DNA of 64,000 bases from Hirundichthys speculiger. Lineage: Eukaryota > Chordata > Actinopteri > Beloniformes > Exocoetidae. This document shows, one piece after another, positions 1 to 13,580 of the stretch (positions are counted from its first letter, which is position 1; each line of letters starts with the position of its first letter). The DNA is taken from positions 310,001 through 374,000 of the forward strand of contig JAGFBZ010001180.1 of the NCBI GenBank assembly GCA_018398805.1, read 5' to 3'. Made by a program: the position numbers and the translations under genes. The notes beneath the pieces were generated by a model that had not been told where the DNA came from, did not search any database, and saw only the letters and a program-made list of their open reading frames with translations.

Positions 1-804
1 CAGCAAATTGATCTAACTTTTGCTTCTACGTTCTCACAATTTCTGATGATCAATTAATCCAGAACATTCTCATCCCAGTGAGAAAATTCCCCTGTCAGGG
101 ACTTATTCCTTGTTCTACCAGAATTAAATTTGAATATTGTGCAGAGTATATCCTCAATTCAAAACCCTTCTTTCATTTTAATTTTGATTTGCAGTGAATA
201 GTGAGCAAAGTCCAGCTTTCTGTTGAGTTTATTGTCAGTGTTGTAACCTTGTGGTTACACTTTAATAGTTGGGAGTGATTTAACCTTTTGCTCAAACTTT
301 TTTTTTTTTTTGTCCTGATCTCTAAAACTCTTAAATTGGACAATAAGTAACCTGGATTACTGGCCATCACCCACCCATTCAATTACATGCTGATGATGTC
401 ACGCGTTGCTTTTGCCTCTTCATTTTACACAACAAGAAGGGGAATAGAGACGCTTTACTGCTAATGATGAATATAAAATACAAGAAGAAAAAAAATACTC
501 GAATTTGAACAAATGAACAAGTAGTTAACGAAGAACAAGACTGAGGTTGGGGGGGGGGGCGCTCTAAAGAAAGATACATATAGATAGATTCCTTTTATCT
601 ACAGTTATAAAGAGGGGATTTGCGATAGAGGAATTAAAAGAAGGAAGGCCTTGATATGCAAACGAAGCCGCTGCTAATCAAAGCAATGAGATTAGCCTTC
701 CAAATTGAGATGAAGAAAGGCTCCATTATCTGGGCCGAGTGTCATGTTTAATAACGCGGAACGGCATGGTAATTCACTAGTGATGCAACTGTAGCCTATG
801 TAAA

Positions 805-827
805 TGTGTGTGTGTGTGTGTGTGTGT
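805..827. repeat. TG dinucleotide microsatellite
   Basis: An uninterrupted TG run read directly from the sequence. A similar GT run lies near 7197-7216 and ends in a G run. Neither lies in a coding exon. Confidence 0.85.
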
Positions 828-1003
828 AAGTGTGTGTGCGAGTGTTACGTGAGACAAATGGGAGTGTGAGATGTTATGTCTTAAAGGAAATGAAAAAGAC
901 AAAAAATGATATAGTGAGAATAAAATCTGTGAAAGACAAATTGTGCCCTCGTCCTCGTGTCACCCACCATGAGTTTGTGTATGTGTGAGTATGTCAAAAA
1001 AAA

Positions 1004-1034
1004 AGAAAGTAAGAAAGAAAGAAAGAAAGAAAAG
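1004..1034. repeat. GAAA tetranucleotide microsatellite
   Basis: An A run followed by about six GAAA/AAGA units, with one interruption near its start. Simple repeat in intergenic DNA. Confidence 0.8.
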
Positions 1035-4000
1035 CTAGAGCAAGGGAAGGAGCTAATGTGTTCAAAAAGTGTGTTTGTGTGTGTGTATGTCTGTGCGAGT
1101 AAAACTTTTGATGCTAAAGTTTTGTGCTCTGGTGCTCAGAGAAGAGCTGGAGTCAAACTCTACGATATTCTTGTGGACTATGACACAGGACTTCCTCACC
1201 TGCATACACCTGTAACACTTAAACAGTCATGCATACAAACATGTGACTGAGTGCAAACTTGTCTTGTGAAAAACAGTGTCCTTCTCCAACTGCAGACACA
1301 TTATTGCCTTTGTAGATCCTAGTTTTAATATTTTAAAACCCTTTCATATTAAGCATAACCCCATAACTAAAGGGAAAGGGGTCATGTACATAAAGCTATA
1401 GAGAATTCTCACTCAACACTGCACAACTTGTAGGAAGTGTTCCTGTGGTCAAAAACCACCCATAATAACTTTGGACTGCCTGGTCATGTCTTACAGCAGC
1501 TGCTTAGCACTCTCTTTACTGCACTGTCCCACATCAACAATGATGAAACTAGCTCCCAGAACTATAATGGACATCCTGGCAGAAGTGACTAAGAATCCCA
1601 AGAAATTAATGACGGAAGAAAAAATGGAAACATGTGCCAAGCAAGAGACAGAGCAAAAGTAAACCACAGACAGTTTTGTAAAATTATCTTAAACCGGTGA
1701 TCATTGCTTCTATTTTTCTCGCTTCTGACTGCAAATCAAATATTCACCTTGGGGATAATAAAGATAATCTTAATCATGATCTTGATTTCTTATCTTTCCT
1801 ATCTGGGAGGTAGTAGTGCTCACTGGCTGTCATTCCCATTCTGAGTTGGCCGTAACCTTTAGTGTGTAGATGGGAAACATATATCAACCGGCAGTGGAAA
1901 AGGATTTACTCGGCTCACTTAGCAAGTTGATTTGCATTCTAAAAATCTGCTCACTACACTACTCTGCTGTAAAAGCAATATATCAAATGTATTATGAAAT
2001 TCACTAGCATAATACCTATTTAGTTTGGTCTTTTTTACACAATGTTAATCCTTTGGAGGACTGCCTGGGTATGTTGACGGCCTCCCATCTGCATTTGATG
2101 ACCCATTCTCATATTTTAGGCAATTTTTGTCTATCCAGAATAGTAACACCTTCTTTTTTTTTAAAAAAAAAAAAATAGAAATGTTATGTTTTTCATTTTC
2201 TGCTGGAGCGATAGCTGTATGAAATTCATCCTCATTTTAGCTTTGGTGCTTTTTTTCCCCCCAACAGGCTGTCAAATTGCTCCTGATTCAGTGTGAAGTA
2301 CACCTGTGTACATCAGTGTACAGCTGGAGCTTCTGAATAAGCTTAAACTCTCCTTTCTTTGGTTGAGGATATCATGTACCCACACCCTCTTCTTCTTTGC
2401 TTCAGTTAATCTCCTTCTCATATGTACCGCTGAAGCCAGAACATCTTGCTGACGGGTAGAAAAGTACATTGTGTATCCTATCGATACACAACGTATCGAG
2501 TAGATGACGCTCAACACTGGCACAAATTGTATGTGTATGTACCCGCAACAAATGCTGGTGAGAGTTCCAGAAGAAAGGCTTGCAACGCTGCATTATTGCA
2601 ATTATGATAATGCAGATGCACTGTATGTTTAGGGTTATTTAATTCAACCAAGCAGACGTTGCAACAGACTTGACTGCACTGTCTCCAGTCAAGGTAGTCT
2701 GACAAGGCCTGAATGGACATGGAAGACGTAGCCAATAAAATGAATATAAATACAGTAGTACAGTGGCTGTATTAATCCATGCTGATTATGCTACCAAACT
2801 GGTAAAGATATACATAATTTGGGATTTAAGAAACACTGGCATTGTCATTCTATGTACAATAAATATTCCTAGCTCTCTAAAGTGCTATTCCAGCTTATTC
2901 GAAATTGGTCGGCCCTTTATTCTGCTTCATTTTTCTGTGTGACATGCCACTGGTATGCCCCTGTTTTGTCCTTAGTGGTAGTAACAGAGGCGTACTGAGT
3001 GTTATGTGAAATAGCAATCCAGAAAGACAGAATAGGACTGTGAGGATGACTGCAAAGAGGAGAGGTAAAAGTGAAATCACTTGACATGGGACACTAGTCA
3101 CTAGCTGAACTGTGCTCTCTTGTTTATCAACCTGGAGGAGCGATGGTGGCATCAGGGATGAGGACTGGGACTGTCTTTAGATTATGGAACAACAAGATGC
3201 TTTGTGAAAGTGCACACTGGTGAGACAATATTGTGCTTTTAAAGGATCATTGTGAATCCCAAGCTCAAGAGCAGAGGTGGAATAAAGAAAGGATCTCTGG
3301 TGCGTCTTTATACCTTGATCTCTGTGTGAAACTGGCTTGAGACAATGTAATGTGATCTCATCCATTTTCTGCTCTTTTGTGTTGTCACCTGATGCAAACA
3401 CAGAGCAGATATAAACAGTTTAATTATCAACAGAATATTTTAAATTCAAATGGATTCATGGCAAATATAAGACACCACTGGTGCACAAGAGACACCACTA
3501 ACTGCTTTTGTTAATTACACAAGTCTATCACACTTAACTTTAGCATGACCACTGATAACTGAAAATGCCACACATAGCACCTTTAACACATAGAACAGAG
3601 GTCTGCCTCTGTAACTCAGGCAATGAACAATATAACCATTAAATACCAAGACAGAAATAGGCCACAGAAGCTGGCAACAGTGTGCATTCTGTTGTTGTTA
3701 TCTTTACTGTTTCTCAATTCTTCTTGACAGCCTTACTATCCTTTGGGGAAGGAAACGGTAGTCACTGGTGATTAGAAAGAGCCCAAAGCCCCACCTCCAC
3801 TAGTCATCCAGGGAGCCAAATTATGCCTGCATTAATATTTCATATTACACATGAGAAACCACATGTGTACTCATGCCTTTGTCTGCATGTCAAGCAAAAT
3901 GTGCTCAGCAATCATCAGAGGGTGAGTCGAGTTGGCAAGAGGAAGGTCGATGCGAGGAGCAGAGAGGGAGGGGTGGAAGGAGATGGAGGAAAAGAAATGG

Positions 4001-7000
4001 TAGGAAGGAGAAAGAGGGGCCGAGAACGGAAGTCAGGCCAGGAGATGAGGAGAGATCAAGAAGACATGAAAATAGTGTAGAGTATGGAGATAAGAGGTCG
4101 GCGGAATAGACGAGAAGCAACTAGGAAAGAAAACATAAGGCAAAGGAGGAAAAGAAGGGAGAGGACATGGAGGTAGACAAATACCCCGGTGCTTTAAATA
4201 ATGTTATTCTGTATAAAGCTGAGCAGCTGTTTATGGTCAGCAAATATCAATCTGAAGTCCCACCACAGAAAAAAAGCCATATCTCTCCTGTGATCTCTGG
4301 CCAGGAGGAGGTGTCACCTTAGTTTTCAAAAGCTGCCACGTAAACGCTAATGGAAAAAAGAAAATGCTCTTTACTCTAAAATATTTAACATCCTTAGATA
4401 TTTTGCATTTCAGTTGAAATCTGTTTGCGCTTTCAGTGTCAAAACAGCATGTGGAGCAGCATGTACGCATGATGTATCTGTAGATGAAGTCATCACAACT
4501 TTTTATCTTCCAACTGATATCCACAATATCCACAAGATATCAGTGACCTTGTATGATTTAATACTTTTTCATACCTAATATGTTATCTTTTTCACACGAT
4601 AGCAACATATCTCGGACATAATATATTAAAGCCGCTCTATGTAGCAATACTACTTCCATCAGATCCCTGACATAAGACACGAACAAATTACACCTTTAGA
4701 GGGACAACATGGTATTACCAGACATGTGGATAGTTCCCAGTCATTAATACAGTATTTCCAGTGGCTCTTACACCAGTACAGGAGATCTATGTGCCCCTAT
4801 ATGGTCAGAAAGGCTATTACTACATAGGGTAGCTTTAAATAATCCTTCTCAGTTTGAAGCTTGAAACTACTTCTTGCTTATTAGATTTTATGAGTTATTG
4901 TATATATTAAAGAGGACATAATAATGAAAGTAAAGCAGTTTGTTTTTATTCTTTTTAGATCTGTATAACACAACTCCCTCAATATGTTTCGCCAAGTGAA
5001 TTTCTCATCCATCAAGGCTTTCAGATTTGTAGGATAACGTAACATCAGAGACCCAGATCAGAGTAAAATAATCAAGGCTTCCCATTTTAGTGGACACTCA
5101 TAATTTCAGGTCTTTATCCATTTGCTGTTCTGTGAAAGTGGCACAATGAAAAAGGTGCTTAACAAACAGTGTTAGAAGGGAATACGTAAAAATACAAATA
5201 TAACACTTACATGAAAGGTCCGAAATATCAGGCTCAACAGTTCTATTTGTCAATCAGTTGGTGTTTTTCAGTGTTCACTATCTTGTTTTTGAAAAGAACA
5301 AAAACACATATATAATTAGCGAACCAGACAGTACGTTTTAAAAACACCACCTGCAGAAGTTCAAAAGTGCTCCATGTGCTCATAATATATATTATGATCT
5401 TTTCATTATATTGTTGAAGTATTGGGGAACAGTAGCAGCCTGGAGGCAGAGGCTGCTACTGGCTGGAACATGGAGTGAAACCTGGTGCCAGTGGTAGCTG
5501 GATGCAGGAAAACTCCTCATAAGTGACATCCACGACATCCCGTCAGTGATCTCAGTGATCTCAGTGATCTCACATACCCCATAATGTCTGTTTTGGCTGT
5601 TTTCTGTAGAGCTCATTGTGAAAATGAGGATACTTCATGAAATGAAAACCATAATGGACAATCCTGAGCACTCTCCTCACAACACCGTGATTCATCAGCA
5701 GCGTCTCCTGAGTGTCTCCGGTTTGAGGATTCTTCAGATCCAACTCTTTGAAGAAACTTAAATAATGTCAGATACTGAAACATGCTATTTTCCTTTTGGG
5801 GTATTATAAGGTGTTATCGAATTGAATTGGATTTTGCTCCTGTTCTACGTCCTGGAAACCTCGTCCTTGATCTGTCAGGTTATGAGATTTGATTCCCATC
5901 ATCAAGATTACTCACTATAACAGATGTTAAAGCATGTCACAAATTACCAGCTAAAATTCAATTTATGGGCCACTGCATCCAAATCAGTCTGTACATTTTC
6001 TAACAAATAAAAAAAAAGAAAGAAAAAAAGTGCGTAGTAAAAAAATAAAGTAGGTAGTACTAAGTTGGACAAGTTTCCCTTGGAAACAAATCTCTTCATG
6101 GTTGTGATTGTCTGACCAACCATGAACCATGATGTATCACTATAAGCGATACATCAAGCTATCTGTCTCCAAAGATAAAGGGCACATCTCCCATAAACCT
6201 CTGGAAACATCAGGTAGAGGTGTCGATGGGTTCATCCAACTATCCATGAAGGGGGAATGGTGTCACCAGCATAAAGGCACATGCAGACATATTCTTATAA
6301 TCTAGGACAAAAATGGTACATAGGTGCTTTTTAAAAGACATAATTTATTCTTTAAGTATAAAATGAAGACCCTTTTCTTGGAGTAAACACATAAGAGGTT
6401 GCTTGTTAATTACAGACACACTTAAGAAGAAGCTGCACAAGTTAGATGGGTGGCTGATTAACGCAAAATTTTCCTGTGACTGAGTGCATTCCCATCATGC
6501 TGCGATTGCCGCAGTCTCTTGTTAACCCTCATTGTTGGAAACAACCCAGTGGCTCACCTTCAAGCACACTTATCCGCCTCTTCCACCCAAACCTCTCTCT
6601 CACTATCGACAATTATCTCTATGCTTGTGTGTGTGATTGTGTATTTCTGTCCCTCTTACTAGCTAGGAAGTTAGCAGCAGCCACTTCAAGAGCGCTTGAA
6701 CATCCTCTCACTCTAACCTGATTATTAATTACAGCCTGCCTTTAGCTGACCACAGCCCAAATACTGTCTGGCACCGTTGCCAAGGAGACTGACACAAAGT
6801 AATTCACAAACAAGATTTAACAAAAATAGAATTAAGCACCTTCACAGCACAGAAGTTGTTTGGTTTGCAGGTCTGTTCATGTCTTTTTCAGTCGTGCCGT
6901 CCGAGGATGTGCAAAAGTTATTCAGTCGTGTCACGTGTAAGTAAAAAAGTGTTAATGCCTAGTCAACACCTCTTACAAGTTTGGTAGTATCTCAAAAAGC

Positions 7001-8972
7001 CCCATAACTCTCCGAACACTCCGGATGAAGTAAGTCATCTCGTTGCAAAATTATAACTTGATCAAAGAGACGATGAGCCAGAGAGTCAGCCATGCCTGAG
7101 CAGAACAGCACTCAGCAGTAATGAACCTGGAGCTGTGCCTGCAGCAAGACTGAAGGACAGCAAGCTTTAAACTGGCCTCTGGCAAACAGCTTTGTGTGCG
7201 TGTGTGTGTGTGTGTGGGGGGGGTTTCTAACGCACTTGGGGTGAGGCGGAGAGTAGATGGTGAGAAGTACTTGCCACCAGCAAAATATGGTTGATCGCGC
7301 AACATAAGTGTGATTTTAGAACTCAGCTTACTGTACAGTTGGCTCACACATATACCACACAATTCACTAAAGACAACCCTGAAAAAGCCTTTTTTTATGA
7401 ACAAAAAAAAAAAAAAAACAAGGAAAAAATCTGTAATCCATCGTATATTGATATCCGCGTCTTCCTATTTAGGGGTCATGAGGGTCTGCTGGAGCCTATC
7501 CCAGCTATCCTCGGGCAAAAGCCAAGGGTAAACCATCTATTGCTTAAAAGCAGAGAAGCAATGAGCAGAAGTGGCAATCCAAGCTGTAGTCTCCCTCTGG
7601 AGCGTACACCTTAAGGCCTGTTTATACTCTGTTGGGGACAGATATGGACACGTGACAATTAAAGGCCTTGCGCTTGTTTCCATTTGGAGGGCTGTGTTCC
7701 AGTAGATGTGCAGATGGTAGTATGCCAGGTGTGCATATATGTGACAAATAAAAGTACATCCTCTATTTCTAAGGTAGCAACATATGACATATGGCATGTG
7801 TAGTTCATTGTGTTATTATTTACTGAATTACAACTAAGCCAAACTCGGAAGCAATGCATGCAAATTCTATGTTCGCCCTTCCTGCTTCCATATGAATCAA
7901 CAGCCAGGAGCTGTTAATTAAAAGCAATTGATTAATTAACTGATCACAGCAGGTGTGAGCATTTCAATAAGAACATTAAGAAGTTTACTGGTCTGGAGCG
8001 TTCAAGTCCTGTGTGGTAACATAATGCCAAGATGGCTAGACATCAGCAATCATCTTAGAATCAGGTCACCTAATTAGGCTTTGTAGAGGTTATCCATACA
8101 ATACTTTGGCAAAGTTCTGATCACCTGTTTGAAAAACAGAAAGATGTCCTATGATGATAAGCTAATGTGTTAATGCTGAACTTTCTCAGAACACACACAC
8201 ACACATAGACACACACATTGCATTCACTTCCTCCAAAGACGAGCTCATACAATCACTGGAAAGAGCAAGAAATTGGGCAAATTTGGATTTAGATAAAAGT
8301 GTGTGTTACACAAATATGTGTTTAAAGCTCATAAAAGAGGAGTTTTTAATCTTTTATTCAATTGTATTCATATTTTCAGTGCACATGAACAAAAAGTAAG
8401 ACGGTGCTCCAAATTGACTTTTGAAATTTTCAAAATGTTAAAATGGTTAGTTCAGTGTTTTTGATGTTTTCAGTTTATTTTTGGGAAAATCTTTAGAAAC
8501 CCAGATGTTTAACCCACTTTGAAAAACTCACATGAATGTGGGGAGAATCTCTGACCTCGTTAAGTTGCTATGAGTTGATGGAAATTACAGTGACTCTTCT
8601 GAGATGCCGCCTTTGATATTGTCGCTTCAAAGTCATTTTTCTTGTTCACTGTCTGCCCCCTGTTGAGTTGGGAACAGAGCGCAGTCAAAACCAATATGCT
8701 GCTTCACAATAGGGTTGGAATAATTGATGATGGTTGGGGAATAGAATGAAAGGAAGGCAAATGGTGTTAATTTAATTTCTCTCCACAAGAGGGCACGAAT
8801 GAAACTGTCCAACTGACTTGTCCAGTTGTGTTTCATCACAAAGACAGATGGTGCAAGAGGCAGGGAGGCAGAATGTGGGGTGAGTGGGATGGCTGCTTTG
8901 GTAAGAGAGATTAAATGCTCAAAACTGGGGAGCTGCAAAGAGCATATAAATGGGGGAAGGGATGATTTAATT

Positions 8973-8978
8973 TTTATT
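8973..8978 (-). terminator. elovl8: Candidate polyadenylation signal of elovl8
   Basis: TTTATT on the plus strand reads AATAAA on the minus strand, about 210 bases after the elovl8 stop codon. This is a normal spacing for a short 3' UTR. The assignment rests on motif and distance only. Confidence 0.45.
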
Positions 8979-9187
8979 GAAATTAGATTGAATGTAAATA
9001 ATACATTTGGTCCCTGTTTTCACATGTCATTGCTTACATTTCAAATTGTAAATATATATTTTCATTATATATTAGAAAAAAAATTAATCATCTTCATCAT
9101 GTAATCATTATATAAATAGTTAAAATAGAAAACAAGCAGAAATATTTTTCCTCATATCATGTATCATATATCTCTTTCCGTGTCTCT

Positions 9188-12100
9188 CTAAGTTTTCTTG
9201 GCTTTCCTATTGAGGTAGCTGTGGTAGTAGAAGTTGCTGAAGAGAACGATGAGGCTGAGGGAATAGGCCAGAACGACCATATTCATGGAGTCAGGAAAGT
9301 CGCAGTCAGCAAAAAGGTTGTAACTGGTGTGGATGGTGACAATAAAAAACTGCAGCTGATGAAAAGAGAGGACAAAAAAAGTAAACACAAGTCTTACACG
9401 CACACACACACGGATAGACATCTTTAATCTTTAATCTCCTACTATCTCCGTTCAACTAACTAAACAGTGAAGCCACATGTTAATGAAAGCTTGGGGACCA
9501 GCTCTTGGGGTGCTTTGCCCCAAAATGCCGGTCAGGCACCAGAATGACCTATATATGCTGCAGCCTTAAGGAAAGAAGAAGAAGAAGAAGAAGAAACAAC
9601 ACTACAGAAGGCTTTGTTTCATCATCCACATGGTTAGTCTAAAGCAGATGGTAGCTGAGGAGCATCAGTGCTGTTAATCTGCCTAGTTAGCAGCCAGTTG
9701 GAACAAAGACAAAACGGCCAGGAAGCCTCCATGTTAATCTCATTAAAACTGGAGTATTTCTAATACAAAACCTAATCAGAAAAAGCTGTGATCAAATTGA
9801 AATTAAAAAAAAAAAAGAAAACAAATGTGTTTCTTCCATTTGCAATCAGTACGAACCACAGCTGTTGTTCTCTCATCAGCTTTCATTTCACTTGTTAATA
9901 TATGTTTGTTTTTGCATTTCAGACCTGCAACACGTTCTGGGACAAAAGCTGGGACAGAAAAGCCTTTACCACTTTGTAACATTTTCGCTCCTTCGCACAG
10001 CATTTAAAGGACATCCTGACATTGAAGGTCCAGGTGATGAAGCATTGTAGATATTACTGAGTGACACAAACCGAATTGTGCAACAGTACAGCATCATTGT
10101 TGTCGCCATATATTCTCCTATTGAGGACACGTCAAGACTGCAGGCAAAGCAGTCCAGCACCCTCTTCTTCAGCAATGCCTTTGTAACATGTATAGAAGGT
10201 TTTGCGCTGCTTTGTTGAAAAAAAAATATATAAATGGACGTTTCTGGGAAAGATGTCATCTCTGAGGCACCATATGCTGCTTTAAAATCTCAGCGTACCT
10301 TTCTGCATTAAAGATGCCATCATAGAAGCGTAAGTAACATTTGGCGAGATCACTGACCATCGCAGAGACTGGCTTTGGACTTCTTGTTAATAATATTATC
10401 GGAGGGTCTTTTTTTGTCCAAAAAAAACACTGTGCCCATTTTTTCCACGAAAGAAGATACAAGTTTCCACTAATGCTCCAGGTTTCCCATAATAATCCCT
10501 CGCCCATGTGGTTATATCACCGATGAGCAACTCTTATCTGAGGGTGTCCAGCTTAGGCTTACATCCTTTTCCTGCATGCACAGAAATGAACCAAGATTCA
10601 TTGAAAGGTTTACTGATACGGCGTAAAAGTAGAAATATGCAAAAAAAAAAAAAAAAACCCAGCTGTTTGAGATAACATAACTCTTTTTTTTCACATTCTT
10701 ACAAATGCAGATGTACTTCTGTATCAGCTTTTCTTAGAATGTCCTGCAGGCCTGGAATGCAAAAATGGATGCATATTAACAAATGCACCACAAAAGGAAT
10801 CATAACAATGCAAAGGATAAAAGCATCCCAGTTATCATCCTCCCACCCACAGCCACTATCCCTGCATTTACAGTGTGAACATGAACAGCAGCCTCTATAG
10901 AAACTAGATCTGCATTGTTTATATAGAGGAACATACTGACCAGCTGTAGAGAGGTGAGGTATCGTTTCCACCACAGGTATTTGATCATGCTTGGCCCCAG
11001 GGCCGCCAGCCCATAATACAAATACATTACTATGTGGACAAAGGAGTTGATCAGGCCAATCAGGAAAGCTGCAGAAACATAGGATATTATCATCTTACAC
11101 AAGGCTGTATGGGTCGGTGTGTGCTCTACAAGAGGACATGATTTGCAAAGTATTTCTCTTTTACTTTTTTAGACTAAGGACAAAACTCAAGCACAATTAA
11201 CACCTAAACTCTGGTTCATCTGGCTAGTGTCAGTGTTCTGCCCAGTCTGGTCCAGTTGAGTCACAGCGTGACTCAGCTAGCGTGGGTGTCCCTTAGTCAG
11301 CGGGTGGTACTCACACTGGCCCCCAGCCACATATTTAACTCCAGCCCACCAGTTGAAGATCATGGTGGCGTGGTGGTATACATGAAGAAACGTCAGCTGA
11401 CTGTTCTTCTTCCTCAAGATGAAAAATATCTGCACCACATGAACACAGCTTTAAATGAAGAACATTACACACTTTAACTGCAATACATGTTATTCAATAG
11501 AGTTACTTTAAAACTGGAAATGTAAATGAATCAGAAATGAGTAATTATCTAGCAATAGAAATTGCTCACATAATGAAATAATTTTTCTGTGAATTAATCA
11601 ATCATTTCGAGGTTTTGGGGTGCTGTCACATTGTCAACAGTGTGTCATTAACAGTCATAGTTTAAACTGTGACTGGACCCCTTAAACTCAAAAACTGTTG
11701 ACTTTAATTGATTGAGGATATGAAGGATCAGAATAATCCAAAATGGAAATATTAATGAGTTGTTCCTGATATTAAATATTTGGCAGGTCTCCCTGTCTGC
11801 AGACAGACGGGACAATCTTATTTAACTACACTTTCGTTTGAATTTCAGAGACAAAATGATATTTGTCAGTCACTTTTTATTTTGCTGAACATAACCTGGG
11901 CTTTGCTCTAATCTCTGTCGCTGTACATTAGATTCAAATAAGGAGAAGTGGTGCTCCAAAACCAGGGGTGCCTAAGTAGACAAAGAAAAACCGCAAAATG
12001 CCAATAATATCCCCTGATCCATCAGTCTCAGGTTTTATGTGCTTCCTGTCATGTGAGTTTTGGCCTGTAGAGGCCAGCATTTACACACCTTGTAGTTGTC

Positions 12101-13269
12101 TGAGCCATAAGCAGCAACAGTTTAACAGACGTATGCAGTTTGAATGTATCCATGTCATTTTTCACTTTTTCTAAACTTGTTATTTATCAGTTTTGGCCAA
12201 TTTTCTTGACAATGTATTTCATGACTTGAAACTGCACACTTCTTTACTTACAGTGTCACTAAGCTCAATGACTTTGGAGAAGTAGAACCACCAGCACACT
12301 CTGGCCATCTGTCCAACATAGAACATATTATGTCATGAAAGCCAATAATATGCCTGCATGGAGTTGCACATGAAATTTAAGTGGAAAAAGAATGAGATTT
12401 ACCCTCATGGCCAGTGGGCTGTCAGTATAGTCGACTGGCTGGCACAACAAACTGTACCTGGCCAACCAGGAAGAAGCTGTGAACTGGAAGTATGAAAAGA
12501 AAAGGTTTATCCTACTTTATAAAAGGACCACTTATAGAAACAACTTTCTTCATGTGTGTGTTAGATGCTTCCCAAAAGGTTCCTGATCCATAAACATGTG
12601 GGATCATCTGAATTGTCCATTTGCATCTGTAAGTGATTTACAAATAAGGAGCAGCAGAAACAGACTAAAAGTCTGACTGCAAAAAGTTTTTTCTTTGTTG
12701 TTTCATTAAATATGGATATTTAATTGAAGTCAGGTTTCAGCAAAGGCCAAAGGCTGTTTTAGATTCTGTATAATCCGTTTGTTGCTTTCTCTTTATAACT
12801 TACCACCACTGTGGAGTTTCTTTAAAGGCACATATGAGAGACTCCTGTATATCCTACTAATTTACTCCTTTTCTAAGATTCCCCACTACTGTCCATTAGT
12901 TACCTCGCAGAACATATAGGCAGACAGGCAAACCATGGCAAAGTTGTAAACAATCAGGACAGGTTTGAGGTTGACTGGCTGCCTCTTCACCATCAGCTTT
13001 GGCCCCGCCCATATAATGATCAGGTAGCACAAGAATACGCAGATGATTGGCACAGGAGAGTAGACCAGCGGCCAGTTGTTGGTTCGTTTGTCTGGATGAA
13101 GAAAAAACAAGAGAAAAGCAAGGGTCATTGCACTGACTTTCAGTTGACTGGCATAAATAGCCAAAGCTATAGTCTACATTATGTAATAAATATGCAAATG
13201 AGCTTCAAATCAAAACTTACCTCCATTTTCCAGAACACTTTGGTAGAATAATTGAATTTTCTGCCACAT
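9188..13269 (-). CDS. elovl8: Elovl8-like very-long-chain fatty acid elongase
   Basis: Seven coding exons: 13269-13221, 13091-12904, 12483-12403, 12308-12252, 11429-11315, 11068-10941 and 9355-9188. All introns are GT-AG and the phases join without a break to give 786 nt, 261 aa. ELOVL enzymes are multi-pass ER membrane condensing enzymes that add two carbons from malonyl-CoA to acyl-CoA. The protein carries the ELOVL histidine box HVYHH at residues 141-145, the preceding [13 protein letters not shown] block, the KVIELSDT motif, the YLWWKRYLT block and a C-terminal KAKKT that fits a KXKXX ER-retrieval signal. The length is normal for the family. The short N-terminus ending VLENGDKR and the NFYY.SYL tail resemble the ELOVL4-related fish ELOVL8 group. 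I cannot say whether it is elovl8a or elovl8b. The ATG follows a good acceptor at 13288, so a non-coding first exon must lie upstream and was not found. This is the only one of the five genes with no frame problem. Confidence 0.88.
9577..9594. repeat. GAA trinucleotide microsatellite
   Basis: About six GAA units in the last elovl8 intron (9356-10940). The same intron also holds A-runs near 9806 and 10640 and no sign of another gene. Confidence 0.75.
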
Positions 13270-13287
13270 GGTGACAGCCTTGTTACC

Positions 13288-13539
13288 CTGAGATGGAAAC
13301 ACATGAGAGAGAAAAAAATCTCTTGTCAGCTACTAAGTACAACATTAGGCCAAACACATTGATTTCAATGAGGTGCAGCTCAAAAAAAGTGAGGCACAAA
13401 AATGGAGGCACCGTAAAAAACCTAAACAACATAGACAAGACACTACAGTATGTAAAGAAGACAATATCTACACCTTGTCCTGGCATTACATAACTGTTTG
13501 GTTTCCTTATGAAAAGTTGGTTGCCAAACCACCTGCGAC

Positions 13540-13580
<41 letters not shown>

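Larger units (their letters stand above)
1..8950. other. Intergenic region, no gene recognised
   Basis: About 9 kb with no open frame that has splice sites, domain motifs or family resemblance on either strand. It holds simple repeats: a TG run at 805-827, an A-rich GAAA run at about 1004-1034, a GT run at about 7197-7216 and several A/T homopolymers. A 9-bp unit TCAGTGATC is repeated three times at 5543-5569. A fragment of the dispersed fish repeat seen complete at 53,031 lies near 7440-7535. The stretch 625-770 is less repetitive and carries homeodomain- and octamer-like words (ATGCAAA, CTAATC), so it could be a regulatory element, but only by texture. Confidence 0.6.
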